A stretch of 64,000 bases of DNA from Aulostomus chinensis (lineage: Eukaryota; Chordata; Actinopteri; Syngnathiformes; Aulostomidae). The stretch covers positions 13,344,644-13,408,643 of the forward strand of contig JBBMOA010000012.1 of NCBI GenBank assembly GCA_037954235.1, written 5' to 3'. Of the stretch, positions 1-11,574 are shown in pieces; position 1 is the stretch's first letter, and each line of letters begins with the position of its first letter. Made by a program: the position numbers and the translations under genes. The notes beneath the pieces are model-generated. The model did no database searches. It was not told the DNA's origin and saw only the letters and a program-made list of their open reading frames with translations.

Positions 1-567
1 ACGTACCTCTGGAGGTGCAGCAGTCAGTCTCCGCTAGCACGCTTCAGGCTATATCACATACAGGCATTATAGCTTCAAACGTGCTGCGGTTATTTAATAA
101 TAAAAGCCACCAGCTAGAATATACTCTCTCATTTCCATATGTTGGACACCCTATTGGATTTATAAAATGATATGGCTTCATTCATTATTCATACTGGAGT
201 TATTACCATTTTCCTCCCGGTCAGGGAAACATTATGGGATCCCAGTTTGCCTAATGCGTCCTTGCTGCTGGTGCTGCTGGTGCTGCTGAGAGAAGTGGTC
301 ACAACTGAGTAGTTAGCGTGCTCCCCTGCGCATCGCAGACAAGAGCGCTGTGTCATTCAAGTGACCCGTGAATCTTTAATACGAGCGAAGTGACGACAAA
401 AAAAAGAAATAAAGTGACGAGGGTGAATTGTGGGATTAAATATTCCTGACACATGTTTAAAAAAAACAAAACAAAAACATCCAATCCAGCTCAGCATACA
501 GTGGTTACAGCGATCAGCAGGCTCCATTTGGACACGATGTCCTACGATGATACTAAAGCTGCGTCAC

Positions 568-607
<40 letters not shown>

Positions 608-608
608 G
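568..608. repeat. (TTG)n trinucleotide microsatellite
   Basis: A pure TGT/TTG tract of about 41 bp. It generates a spurious poly-cysteine open frame on the plus strand. Confidence 0.95.
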
Positions 609-1131
609 CGATGAATAAGAATTTCACACCGCAGCAAACAGGGTTGTAAGCTAATTTGTCACACGCTTATCATGGCCTATTCATCACAGACCTGGTAATT
701 ACCACAATGAGCTAAAAGATAACCCCCCCTTGCCCCCCTTGCCCCCCCACTCCCTCCCTCCAGCAATGGTCAGCCTGTAAAACCAAGATGTGTTGGCACC
801 TTTATGATATAAATACTCACACACACCCTGGGCATAAGAAAGCTGTCAACAGAACATTTGTTTTCCATTTTTCACCACCTAAAGCATTTCGAGCTAAAGG
901 GAGAAAAAGAGACAAGGCGTTAAAACTTGTGGAGTAATATGAACTATTTTGCCCCTTGGTAAAGTTTGGTGCTTTAACAGATGGGGCTTCAATAGGCTCC
1001 TTTTTTATTTAGTGCAACCGGAATGTCTGGATTTCCGTTCTACAAGCTCTCACCACCACATGTGCTTAGTTGTGGTTTGCACATTTAATGCATAAACATG
1101 CAGTATATTCACTTGTTCACGCATGCACGCA

Positions 1132-1168
<37 letters not shown>

Positions 1169-2362
1169 CACTGTTCTCTCTTAATGCCCGTTCATTACTA
1201 AACATTTGGCTGACTGAGAGACACAAGTGCATGTCAAGTGAACTGTAAGACGAGGGGTGTCAGAGGTGCGTGATTTGACCCACGCATGGAAATAAGCTGT
1301 TATGACCCCCCCCCCACACACACACACACACACACACCCACCCCCACACACACACCTCCATCCTACCGTAAATAGATCAAAGCACATCTGTTTCAGTGTC
1401 TAGCAGCCACACATCTATAATTGCAAACTGGCCTTAATGGCTCAGAGCGACCCATCAGATGCTAAACAGTTTGGACACAGGAGATGTTAAAGCATATGAG
1501 CGGAGTGTTACCATCAGTAATGACTGGACGGGGAATTCTCTGGAGCCACAGTGGTGGCTGTCTGGTCTCTGGCTGACTGAAATAGATATCACAACTTGGG
1601 CCCAAGGAAGGAGGTCCTGAGGGGCCGGAGCTGACCACACAGCTGAGATGGTGGTCAGAACGGTGGGATTAAAGGTTTGGTTCAGACTCCAGGGCAATGT
1701 TATGCTAACAACAGCATATTCCGGGATTTGGGTTTAGAGTAATCTAAAAGGTTATGTTTTGGGTATAAGAGAAAAACCGAGAGCAATCAATGGTTTCAAA
1801 TCAGGTCTTGGGGAGCTGGAGCTGGTCTTGGCTGAATGGATAAGTACTGAGTGACAAGACAAGCCTCAAGTTGGCCAGTTGTCACAGTGTGACACTGATT
1901 CAGCCTAATGAGCGTAGAGCTGTCACCACACATCTGCCTCTCACTCACTTGTAGAATCTGGCAGACTTCGAACCTGCTGGAGTCACTGCTAGTTGCTGGA
2001 ACTCAAGACACCGCCACCTCACTGCATCAGCGCCGCTCGCCAGAAAACCAACACACCAACTTGTTCGGATGTGGAATTAGAATGCACATGTGCTTTAGTT
2101 CTAGCGCAGCGCCCATCAGAGTAACAAGGCGTGACCAGATTTCCCAAAATTAAGGAGAGAAACAAGTTGAATCATGAAATGAGATTGTTATTATATAAAA
2201 AACCAAACATATTGTTTGTGTTGTTTTTAACTACTGCCACATATGTACTCACAAGGCTTTCGGAAATAAACACATTTTTCAACTTGACTGTGATTGCAAA
2301 CACATTGTTTTTGTGTCCTTAAAAGCTGTAGTGTTACATTCATTGTGGAGTTTTTGCGTTGA

Positions 2363-2526
2363 TCAGAAGTGACAACAGCACCATGAGAAAGACTGTATGT
2401 CCCTTAAGTTGATAATAACGATCAGGTCATGGTGTCTCTGATCTGGAGAGGACAGAAGTCCTCCCATCTGTCTCTGTAGATTGTGCAGCTTCTCAAAAAA
2501 TTCCTCATGGGCATCCTCCTGGAAAA
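2363..2526 (-). CDS. Orphan exon candidate, unidentified
   Basis: On the minus strand a good splice acceptor (polypyrimidine tract, then TTTTCCAG) ends at about 2527. It is followed by an open frame encoding a charged, helix-prone peptide that begins EDAHEEFFEKLHNLQRQ and continues with MGGLLSSPDQ. The frame runs to a stop at about 2363, so this could be a terminal exon. No clear GT donor closes it earlier. I do not recognise the protein and no partner exon was found nearby. It could be a real exon of a gene extending beyond the window, a decayed exon or a chance open frame. The amino-acid composition is more protein-like than that of neighbouring frames, which is the only reason it is listed. 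Confidence 0.22.
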
Positions 2527-4632
2527 TAGCACAAAGGTTTACCAAACATCATTGTGGCGCTGGCACCAATTATTGTTAATATACATCAAATGGCTTCAGC
2601 CAGAGTCCAAGAAACGGACTGATCACTCCAATGACAGCAACTGTCAGTCTGCTTCCCAATGAAGAGAGCTGTTGAAATAATTAGTCCATGCTCTGTGAAT
2701 AAAACAATAACACAACAGCCGAGACGACGTCCAAAATATGCACATCGCCTCAGATGACCTGAGAACCTGCCACAGCACAGCCTCTGGAACAAGGCCACGT
2801 CTTCAAACGGAGAAGCAACGGCTACAGTTGAGTACAAGCTTTGTTCAAGCGTGGTATGTATGTGTTGGGCTAACATCAGTCAGAGGGAAGAGCTCACAGC
2901 GCTGCTTTGACCCGGCGCTCGTGAGTGTCGATCTGAACCGCCTCTGCGTCCCAAGAATCTGATGCACTTTCAGGCCAACATTTCAAGCTTCATTACTTTT
3001 GCAGACATCAGTTAATGATTTGTGACGTTTAAAAAAAAAAAAGAAAAAAGGAAGAAAACAAAAGAGAAAAGCTGAACGCGTTACTTTAAACACATAGAAT
3101 CAGAGTAGAACAAAATCACTCATAACACCCCCTGGTCATTTGTGTACGCAAAGAAAGATAGCCGCAAAAAAAAAAAAAGACATAAAAAAGTTTTTCTTCA
3201 ACCTACTTTGACTCTGTAACATTTTGAAAATATAAAATACTGAATAACTCTGGACCAAAAGTAATTTTTGAACCTTCCACAAAGTCAAAGAGATTCCTAT
3301 CAAACTGGAGCAGCAGGTATTTGCTGCTAACGAGACTTTGAACACAGAAAAACACACTGGTGCTGCACTGTAGCCTGACCTTTGACCTCTGATGGGGGGG
3401 GGGCTGACTTGAGAGAATGATCAATTATGGCTCACAGAAATTAATGTCTAATTTCTATCCTCTGTAGTAATGTGAATGTTATTGAGATCAAGTAACAGTT
3501 CAACACAACTCAAATAATAAATTAGAATTTGTACTTACGAATTATTACACTGTGGAAGTAAAAGGTAATTAGATAAACAACTGAGCTTCAATCTTTGAAC
3601 TTTTATCATCAGAGGATTAATAGCAACACAAGGATTTGTTCATTTGAAGCACAACTTTGAAAAGATCCATTCAAAAATACTCAAAGTTTAATAATGTGCC
3701 TTTTAAAAAAAAACAACAACATGCCTGCTGAATCGATAAAGGAACGTGTTTCTTGACGAGAAAGAAAAGTAAATTTACTCAGTCAAGAGAGGGTAAAAAC
3801 CTGTTGAGTGAAACAGCAGAGAAAGAAGAAGGGACAGTAGCTCAGATGTGAGATGACAACATTTGTAAAAGCAACAGATGTGTGTGATCTCAAAGTTTTC
3901 GAAACAGAAACGTTTTACATGTCAAGATTTCTCCTAAGCGTGAACAGTGGTAACGTGAGGACATCTATATCTAACCGTGGAGTTGCTGAGATATTTGGGT
4001 TGTTGGGGTTTTGGTTTTTTTTGCCCTGATCAATTTGATTTCGCCAAAATTGTGTGTGGACTGTTGAGAGTTTCGCTGAGATTATTATATATTCGTCACT
4101 TTTGCTGAGATGTCTATTCTATCGAAGTGACTGAAACCGAAGATTTGATCAAATTTCACTGTCACGATAAAGAAAGTGAAAAATCTCGATAAAAAACAAA
4201 AGCAATCAATAGATCAGTACTTTTGCAATCCAGCACTCGTAAAAACTGAGCAAAGATGAAGACGGTGGTGTTGTTGTTTCTGTGCACTTTAAAGCTGGTC
4301 CGTAATGGCATGAGTTACATTATTAAATGGCTGTTGTTTTGGTTTACCGCTGTGGTGAATCTCCTTTTGTTCACAACTGGATCTTAAAATCTTGACGTGG
4401 GTTTTTATTGTACTGCATTGTTTTCTGTGTGAAGCAACAACAAAAGCTTTTTGTTTTATTTCTTTTTGCCTTTCTTTTCTTCTGTACACTGTCCAAAAGC
4501 CACAAGCAGCTTGTGAGGATCTTTACAATGATGCCTCTGCCACTAATGATCAGACCTCTGAACGTCATTGAACTTGATTCTTTTTTCAAGTTTTAACAAT
4601 CAAGACAAACACTGGATTCCTACGTGTGCGTG

Positions 4633-4665
<33 letters not shown>

Positions 4666-4989
4666 TACATATGTGTGCGATGTGCCCATTAAACTGATGA
4701 CTTTATTTACAATGAAGCTTTCTTAAATGTTGAAGACAGGTAGAATTCACAGCATGTCGATGGGTGTCAAGTCATTAGCGGTTCACAAGGACACCAGTAA
4801 CGCTGGTTCCAACACTGTGACATGATACATTAAGTAAACTCAGGAGGGAATAATCCGTTGCAGAATTACAAGTGGGAAAAAATTGGAAAAAAAAGCGAGG
4901 CACTCCTCTTTGGAAAAGGTTAAAATGCCTTTTTCTGTTGACGACTGTCTCGGTTTGTTCACCCTCCTCTTGTCATTTTTTTGTGTACA

Positions 4990-5033
4990 AAAAGTTCTCC
5001 TGTTCTATGTTCTTTGATAACAGGAGAACTTTT
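4990..5033. repeat. Perfect 15-bp inverted repeat (hairpin)
   Basis: The arm AAAAGTTCTCCTGTT at 4990-5004 is the exact reverse complement of AACAGGAGAACTTTT at 5019-5033, with a 14-nt spacer. Pairing extends a few bases outward (TAC/GTA) if one extra A bulges. A second nested set of short inverted repeats (GATGGTC/GACCATC around ATAAGGAAA/TTTCCTTAT) lies just downstream at about 5066-5115. The region is probably part of a degraded transposable element or folds as a hairpin if transcribed. No function is assigned. Confidence 0.85.
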
Positions 5034-5136
5034 GTAATGTGAAGAAAATCCTCCCTTGGTTTCTATGATGGTCATAAGGAAAATTTCCTTATTATCGTCT
5101 CCAGCTAGACCATCATACATTACCTGAGAGGTCTAA

Positions 5137-5830
5137 GAACACACCGCTAAAGTAAAGGGCTTTGCCTAGTAAAGTTCCTACGGTTCTTTCAAAGGATGGG
5201 GAACATTATTCAGTCAAATAACAGAGGCGCAGGATGTTCTCAGAGGTGATCCAGCACATGGAACCATCAGTGATGGTACACGGGTTCACTGGGTGCTGAG
5301 ACCACAGCTTGAGATCCACAACCATCTTGAGGTTTTTCTGATGATTTTTCTCTTACCCAGTGAGGCCCAGGAGGCTGATCCCAGTCCTGCACTCTGACCT
5401 TGTCCCTCAGTCTCTGTCCCCCCCCCCCCCCCCCCACCACACCTCTCCTCCAGTTCAACATTATGATAGTGGGTTTTTTTCATGATCTTACAAGAACATT
5501 TCCAGAGGGTGAAGATGTTCAGGACATGATTTTGCAGATGTTCAGGGAACATTCAAGATGGGAATGTTGGAAGTTTCAACATTTGCAGAACATTTGAAGA
5601 ACCTCTAGTTATGTTACAAGAACCCATGTTTTTCAGTCTGTTTAGGTTCTTGGATCACTATCCAAGAACATTTGCACACCTCAAAGTATGGATGTTCCCC
5701 AAAAGTCTGCCAGTCCTCATCATTGATTAATCTTGGAACGTTCTAGGAACAGAACGTTCTGGGAACATTATGAGGAGAAGTTCTAAACACCAGACGTTCT
5801 CAGAATGCTCCAGCAACTTAGAATTAGATC
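5137..5830. repeat. Dispersed repeat rich in GAACATT / GAACGTT motifs
   Basis: Across about 700 bp the hexamer-like motifs GAACATT, GAACGTT, AACGTTC and GTTCT recur many times in both orientations (for example near 5201, 5491, 5547, 5589, 5668, 5737, 5752 and 5797). A C homopolymer interrupts it near 5417-5436. This internally repetitive composition is typical of fish non-autonomous DNA elements with internal subrepeats. Family and exact ends cannot be set from one copy. Confidence 0.45.
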
Positions 5831-6048
5831 GTGAGGACGGCTGAAAAAATGTTACAGTATCTGATCAATGAAGAGTGTGAACGAGGAGTGTGAACGTGAG
5901 CGTGGAGGAGCAGAGGGTCTGAGCGGGGCATGGAGGGGTGAGGGGGGGTGTTGTGATGATGAGAACAGACACGAGCCACATGAGGCCCCCTGACAATGCA
6001 TGAGTCCCCTGCAGTATGTCCAGAGGTCCACACACACATGCCCGTGCA

Positions 6049-6050
<2 letters not shown>

Positions 6051-6141
<91 letters not shown>
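6051..6141. repeat. Compound (CT)30-(CA)n microsatellite
   Basis: An uninterrupted CT tract of 60 bp runs directly into a CA tract of about 31 bp. Open frames on both strands here, encoding alternating S/L, H/T, R/E or C/V, are artefacts of the tract. Confidence 0.97.
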
Positions 6142-6143
<2 letters not shown>

Positions 6144-7229
6144 AATTCTGATGTTAATTTAATAAAAAGAAACAATCAAGTGGCAACAAGTTGTAACACA
6201 AAAAAGCAAAAATATACCTGAGAAACTTTTGTCCAGCATACACAGCCATCCCGCTAGGTTCCCCATTCCTAATGATTGTACCCCCTCTAGTGGTCTTATT
6301 TATTATTGCAGTAATCCATTGCGTGCAGCCAGTGGTGTGAATAACAAGACACAAGAATCACTTCTTGGTACCAAGAATTCAACCATCCAAATGAATCACC
6401 ATCTCTCTAATAAATTCAATAAAAACCTAACAGTAGAATCACCATGAAGGAGGATTCACTGACGGGCTTTTTTTTTAAATTAAGGTGCACCAAACACCCC
6501 AGCAGCTATTATATACTAATATTTAGCTCATTTCTACGTGCACCTGTCACTAAGTCATGCACCACAGCCCAGTGACCTCACTTTCATTTGGCTCTTGACT
6601 GGCCAGTTGCTTAGATGGACCAGGCCTCAGCTTCAACAGCTAAACTGTACACAGGGGAAGTTTCAAACACAATTCTTTTTGGCAGCAAAAAACATCCCAA
6701 ATGTGGTTAGGCACCGTTAGCGGAACCCCACTGGTTATTCTACACATGTAGTGGACACCAGAAGTCATTCCAAGTTTGTCTCAGCGACGCTCTACTGGTC
6801 CCCCTCCACCGTGAGGGTGCCTTTAAAACGATATGCCTTCCGGGGTGTTCTTTTATGGGCTGCAGTAGTTGTACCATTGACTACTGTATAATTCTCTTCA
6901 AATCAGTTTGCCCCCCCCCCCCATCACCCACACACCCCTCCATCCTCCACCTTTTTTTTAGCCCTCCCTTGACTTACCAACCAGAAAAAGGTCACATTTC
7001 TGAGAAGTGACTTCCATGCATGTTCCATGCTGTGTCGTCACTTTCAATTTCCTAAGACCTTTTATGTCACACAGCTGTCAATTCAGAAAACACACACGAG
7101 CTCCATTCTAACTTTTCATGCTGACTCCTGTTAAATACAATATATTTATCTGTTGTAGGCCGTTGTTTCAACTCAAACGCCGAAGTACATCCTGCCAAAT
7201 ATGAGCTCAAGGTCGGATTTACAACCTCT

Positions 7230-7271
7230 ACGCAGGACGACAGGTCTCCTTCGTTCCGTGTCGTCCTGCGT
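7230..7271. repeat. Perfect 13-bp GC-rich inverted repeat
   Basis: ACGCAGGACGACA at 7230-7242 pairs exactly with TGTCGTCCTGCGT at 7259-7271 across a 16-nt loop. The stem is GC-rich in an otherwise AT-rich stretch, so it stands out from background. No open frame or known RNA gene accompanies it. Confidence 0.85.
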
Positions 7272-9681
7272 TACGACAACACCAACAACCCTTCAGGACC
7301 CCCAGCGAGCTCTCGACAAACCGGTGTCTCATCCTGTTCCAGGACCCTGTTTAGATGCTATACGGGATGTTTAACTCGGAGCACAAAATTAATGGAGCAT
7401 GAAATGTAGGCCTGAAGTGCAGCAGGCTCCTAACCTGCAGGTGACATTGCCCTCACGATGCTCTTATTGTGACCTAAGTGAGATGTATTATAACCACATT
7501 TGACTGGTGACAATTAATGACCTTTGCCGATCCAGCAGCCATCTATTTCAATTACACCAAACTGGAGAAGCTTTGGTGTGAAAGCAAGATGGGATCCCGC
7601 AACCGCGTGTGTGTACTTCTACCGTACTTCTACTGAACTGGTTCACTTCCTAATCTCTTGATCACGCATTGTATACACTTTTAAAAATGTTTTAATGATT
7701 ATTATGCTGTCTTTTATCGTGTTTGTGAAGTCTTCTGAGTAAATCCTCCGTCTTTCACTGAAGTGATGAGGTTTTTCTTTTTTATGCAAAGTGCTGAAAT
7801 AAAGCATCTTGCACCAACGCTGCACCGTGTCACCGCATTACTTTTTCTCCGAATGTAACAGCATGGCTTTTTTAGTTTAGAGTCTTCATGTTTTGTTTTG
7901 TTTTATCTCTCTACAAGCTTAGCGGTAGACAGATATATGTAGATGTGACATCCGACAAACTGTTGGTGATTCATCTACACATCACAGGATTGTGGCAGTT
8001 GTTTGTTTTTTTTTGGTTTTTTTTTAACAAGTTCTCGCCGTACCTCTCTATCTTCCATCAGCTCCACATCAGGCCTGCCAGCCGTCACCCTGGCTACAGA
8101 GAAACTGAGAAACCTCAGAAGCAGGAACATAACGTAAACCTCATATCACCTAATCTAACCTTTAGAAGAGGAAAAACAACACGCTGCACTCATTGCAAGC
8201 ACAAGTGCAATAAACACTCGTCGTTTTACATTCCAGTACTTTTGTTAAGCAGATAATACGTCCACTGCATTTAACCATATGTCCATTTAACTTCCATACA
8301 GCATGAACATGAAAGTCGGTTATGTTTGTGAGTGAGTCATTTGTGCTTATTAGCAAAATACATACAAGAACAGCATTTGAAAACAGCCTGGACACATGCA
8401 CAAATGAATGTTATGTAAAGGAATTCTTGACATGTGCATGTGAAATGGACCAGCGTAACAGGTATGACGGAGACAAGTGGAGCCGAATGCAGACACCTGC
8501 AGATGCAGGCAGGAGTTACAGGAGAACCCGGAACAAAAGCGGCAGACCAAGAGGCCGGTTCTCAGAGAGGGAAACTGTTTTCTAAACAGAATTAACTTTA
8601 CAGAGGCAGAGATAAATTGAAAAGAACAGAGAATCAGAGAGAGCCTTGCATGAGAAGCTGAACTAAACCACAAACTCAACTAATAATCACATGATATGAA
8701 AGAGGAAGGAGAAAGAAACCACCAGGAGCTCATTGGTTTAGGAAGGAAGAAGGTGGGACCGCTGAGGACTGATTACCTGACAAGACACAGGTAACCACAC
8801 ACACAAAAAAAACAAAACCAGGAGGAACGCCCACACAGACGAAGCGAACTAAGGCTGGAAGGAAGTTTTTTCACAATAAAACAGGAACTTACAACAGGGT
8901 TTGCTGAAACCGCAAGAAACCAAATAATAATAATATACAGAAACACAAAACTCTACCAAAAGTCCAGATTTGATAATCCATAAGTGCCATTCAAAAGTCC
9001 AAATGGAGCTGTGAATAACTAAAAGTTGACTCTGAAAGTGCTGCAAAACACAAAATCTGAATTTTGAAGTTTAACACCCCAGAGACGCGGTCAAATCCGC
9101 TGATCTGAACATTCCTTTGAATTAAATGTTAAACGTTAATGCAATGATGAGGGGGGAAACAAGATAATTCATGCATCCACCCGTGAGTCTGATCTCTGCC
9201 AAAATGTGTTCTCACTTTTGCAAAACACTAGAAAAAAAAACTCCTTGAAAAGGTAAAAATATAAAATGAATATACAAAATGGAAATCTCCTGGAAGCTAG
9301 AATGAAGAAATGAAACAATTCTATAGAGATAATGATGGAGACTTCTGACTTAAAAGTTAATAAAAGTCAAAAAGTTGTGAAATAAAAGAAAGTTTAACAA
9401 AGAACAAAAAAAACAACATTAAGAAGCATGTTTTTTTTTAAACCTTTCCAGCATTTTCATTATATTATTGCCATTTCAATAATAGACAGCTAAAATACTA
9501 TATGTTATTGAAATGGAGGGGATTCTAAACTTCATTTATGCACAACTGTCAATGGAACACTCTAAAATATGCCTAACTTCGACAGGTTCTTGTATGTTAC
9601 TCCTCAAAACATGATATGATGTTGAAAACAAAAAGAGGTGGGATTTGAACCCTTCATATTTTCACTTCAACATTTCAGGAG

Positions 9682-9764
9682 TATTTAAGGTGTAGCAACT
9701 CAGTCTACCAGCCGAACCAGCAGACCCAGGAGCGCAGACGGGCATACAACCTTTACCTCCGATT
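9682..9764 (+). promoter_or_regulatory. Candidate TATA box and 5' non-coding exon of the GPR183-like gene
   Basis: A TATTTAA motif lies at 9682-9688. About 25-30 bases downstream is a plausible transcription start, followed by a short leader that ends at a good donor (GTAAGT beginning at 9765). A matching acceptor (ACGACAG) ends at 9861, only five bases before an ATG at 9867. This gives a 97-bp 5'-UTR intron. The arrangement is inferred from signals only; no transcript evidence is available. Confidence 0.4.
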
Positions 9765-9866
9765 GTAAGTTTATCAGAATTATCTTCGTAGAGAAGCTGT
9801 CGATCACTCTTGCCTGTAATGTCTCATCATTTCCACTGTGATCTCTTCCCCGTGACGACAGGTGTA

Positions 9867-11574
9867 ATGGCTGTTCATAACATCACCCTCCCATCAGCTG
9901 AAAGCTCTCCAAACCAGAGCAGCTGCGACGTGTTTGTCTACCAGAAAGCTGCAGTGGTCCTCTTCCCTATTTTCTATTCTGTTGTTTTTATCATCAGTGT
10001 GTGCGGCAACAGCCTGGTTCTCTTTGTGATTTGCCAGAGAAAGCAGAAGTTCAACTCCACCTCTGTCTACCTGGTCAACCTTGCGTTATCAGATAGCCTG
10101 TTTACACTGGCGCTGCCGGGCAGGATCACCTACTACATCCTCCAGTATGACTGGCCCTTCGGTGACCTACTCTGCAGGCTGACCGCGCTGCTGTTCTTTG
10201 CAAATACCTACGCAGGTATATTTGTGCATCTTTTGCCAGTATCATCTTTGACCGTGTTACATGTATTATAATGTATGGCAAATATATAAGGTGGTGCACG
10301 GTGGTGCAGTGGTCAGCACTGTCGCCCCACAGCAAGACGCTTCCGGGATCGAGCCCCGGCTCGAGCATGGGGTCTTTCTGTGTGGAGTCTGCATGTTCTC
10401 CCTGTGCCTGCATGGGTTCTCTCCCAGTACTCCGGTACTCTGCCTTCCAAAGACATCAAGAGGAGACTAGGTTAATTGATACTTGAAATGGACCGTAGGT
10501 GTGACTTTGAGTGTGAATGGTTGTCTGTCTAAATGTGACCTGTCCAGGGTGAACCCTGCCTCACGCCCAAAGGCTGCTGGGATAGGCTTCAGCCCCCCCG
10601 GGACCCTTAACAGGATAAGTGGTACAAAATGGATGGATGGATGGATGGATGGATGGCAAATAAATAACAATTTTTCAATGGCATATAAGCAGCTGTATCA
10701 GAATTGGACCAGGAGTGTTAAATACCTTCGGCATTCATTATATCTGCCTGTTATCTGTGAATATTATTGATTTGTGTGTTTCCTTCATCCCAAATTCATT
10801 GCATTTCCACCAGGTATAGGCTTCATGACCTGCATCAGTCTGGACCGATATCTAGCCATGGTGCATCCGCACCGGCTGCAGTGTTTGCGGAGTGTGAAGG
10901 TGGTCCGCAGGGTCTGCTGTCTGGTTTGGGCTTTAATATCATTGCAGACTGCTCCTCTGCTGTTCCGCAGCATGCTGCGGAAGCATCAGGAGAGGCGAAC
11001 CTGCATGGAGTACTTTGACTTTGATGACTCCCGCTTCACGCCTTATCTCCTGCTTGTAGCCTGTGTTGTCTCCTTCTGCTGTCCGCTTATCATCATCCTG
11101 GGCTGCTATGCCAAGATCAACCTAAAGCTTCGAGAAGCAGCCAAGCAGAACACAGTGACAGGTCGCTCAAGGAGGAACCATAAGGCCAACACCATTATCC
11201 TCCTCGTCCTCCTCACCTTTATCGTATGCTTCAGCCCTTATCACCTCAACGTTATGCAGTTTATGTCCAGAAAGATACACCACAAGCCAAACTGTGAAGA
11301 ACTCAGGGGCTTTAAAGTCTCCTTGCAGGTTGGAATTGTGTTGATTTCTTTGATTTAAAACATTTTCCATCCATTGGTCTCATCAAAATCCTCCTCCCCC
11401 CCCCCACAGATTACAGTGTCGCTCATGAATTTCAACTGCTGCGTGGATCCAGTCATCTACTTCTTTGCCATTAAAACTTACAAAAACCGAGTGATGAGCC
11501 TTTTTAGGGACTATCTGTTTACTTCCACCGCCTCCTCCAAAGCTACAACTGACAACAGCAGCAGCAACACCTGA
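9867..11574 (+). CDS. GPR183-like class A G-protein-coupled receptor, three coding exons
   Basis: Coding exons are 9867-10215, 10814-11328 and 11410-11574; joined they give an intact 342-residue seven-transmembrane receptor. Both introns are GT-AG. The first splits a glycine codon in TM3 and the second is in phase 0 before TM7. Visible class A landmarks are GN in TM1 (N48), SD in TM2 (D76), the disulphide pair C103/C180, DRY at 127-129, SPYH in TM6 and DPVIY in TM7. Sequons sit at N5 and N16. It is closest to GPR183 next door, sharing RITYY, NTYAG, FMTC, TCMEY and the PYH motif. Arg86, Tyr115 and Tyr259 match human GPR183 ligand residues R87, Y116 and Y260, but the position of Y112 is Phe111. 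An in-frame ATG at 9810 would add 19 residues; 9867 is preferred because a splice acceptor lies just before it. The ligand may be an oxysterol or something else. A SINE sits in coding intron 1. Confidence 0.85.
10290..10654 (+). mobile_element. tRNA-derived SINE (head type A) inside coding intron 1 of the GPR183-like gene
   Basis: The 5' end carries a pol III A-box match (TGGTGCAGTGG) and a B-box-like stretch (GGGATCGAGCCCC). The body is shared with the copies near 13.3, 15.7 and 26.1 kb, and the element ends in a GGAT/GATG tail. It is flanked by a 13-bp target-site duplication with one mismatch: GGCAAATATATAA at 10277-10289 and GGCAAATAAATAA at 10655-10667. Removing the element and one copy of the duplication leaves a compact intron of about 220 bp. 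The insertion is in sense orientation with the host gene. Confidence 0.9.

Larger units (their letters stand above)
1..9650. other. Non-coding region upstream of the receptor cluster
   Basis: No convincing gene is visible across this stretch. It holds microsatellites (TTG repeat near 568-608, CA repeats near 1135-1167 and 1315-1355, a GT repeat near 4626-4664, and a long CT/CA tract at 6051-6141), several C or G homopolymers, a GAACATT-rich repeat and two perfect hairpins, listed separately. Short open frames here are low complexity or lack splice and protein support. The only one with some exon character is the minus-strand candidate near 2.4 kb. Confidence 0.6.

Noticed and set aside
2480..2526. 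Ubiquitin-specific protease exon, from the QEDAHE match
   Set aside because: The usual motif continues HEFL with a conserved domain around it; here it is followed by EFFEKLHN and no other protease motif, so the match is probably chance.
6000..6221. Serine/leucine and histidine/threonine-rich open frames
   Set aside because: They are direct translations of the CT/CA microsatellite.
9810..9866. Upstream ATG at 9810 as the start of the GPR183-like receptor
   Set aside because: It is in frame, but a splice acceptor signal at 9860-9861 and the more receptor-like N-terminus from 9867 favour the later ATG; not fully excluded.
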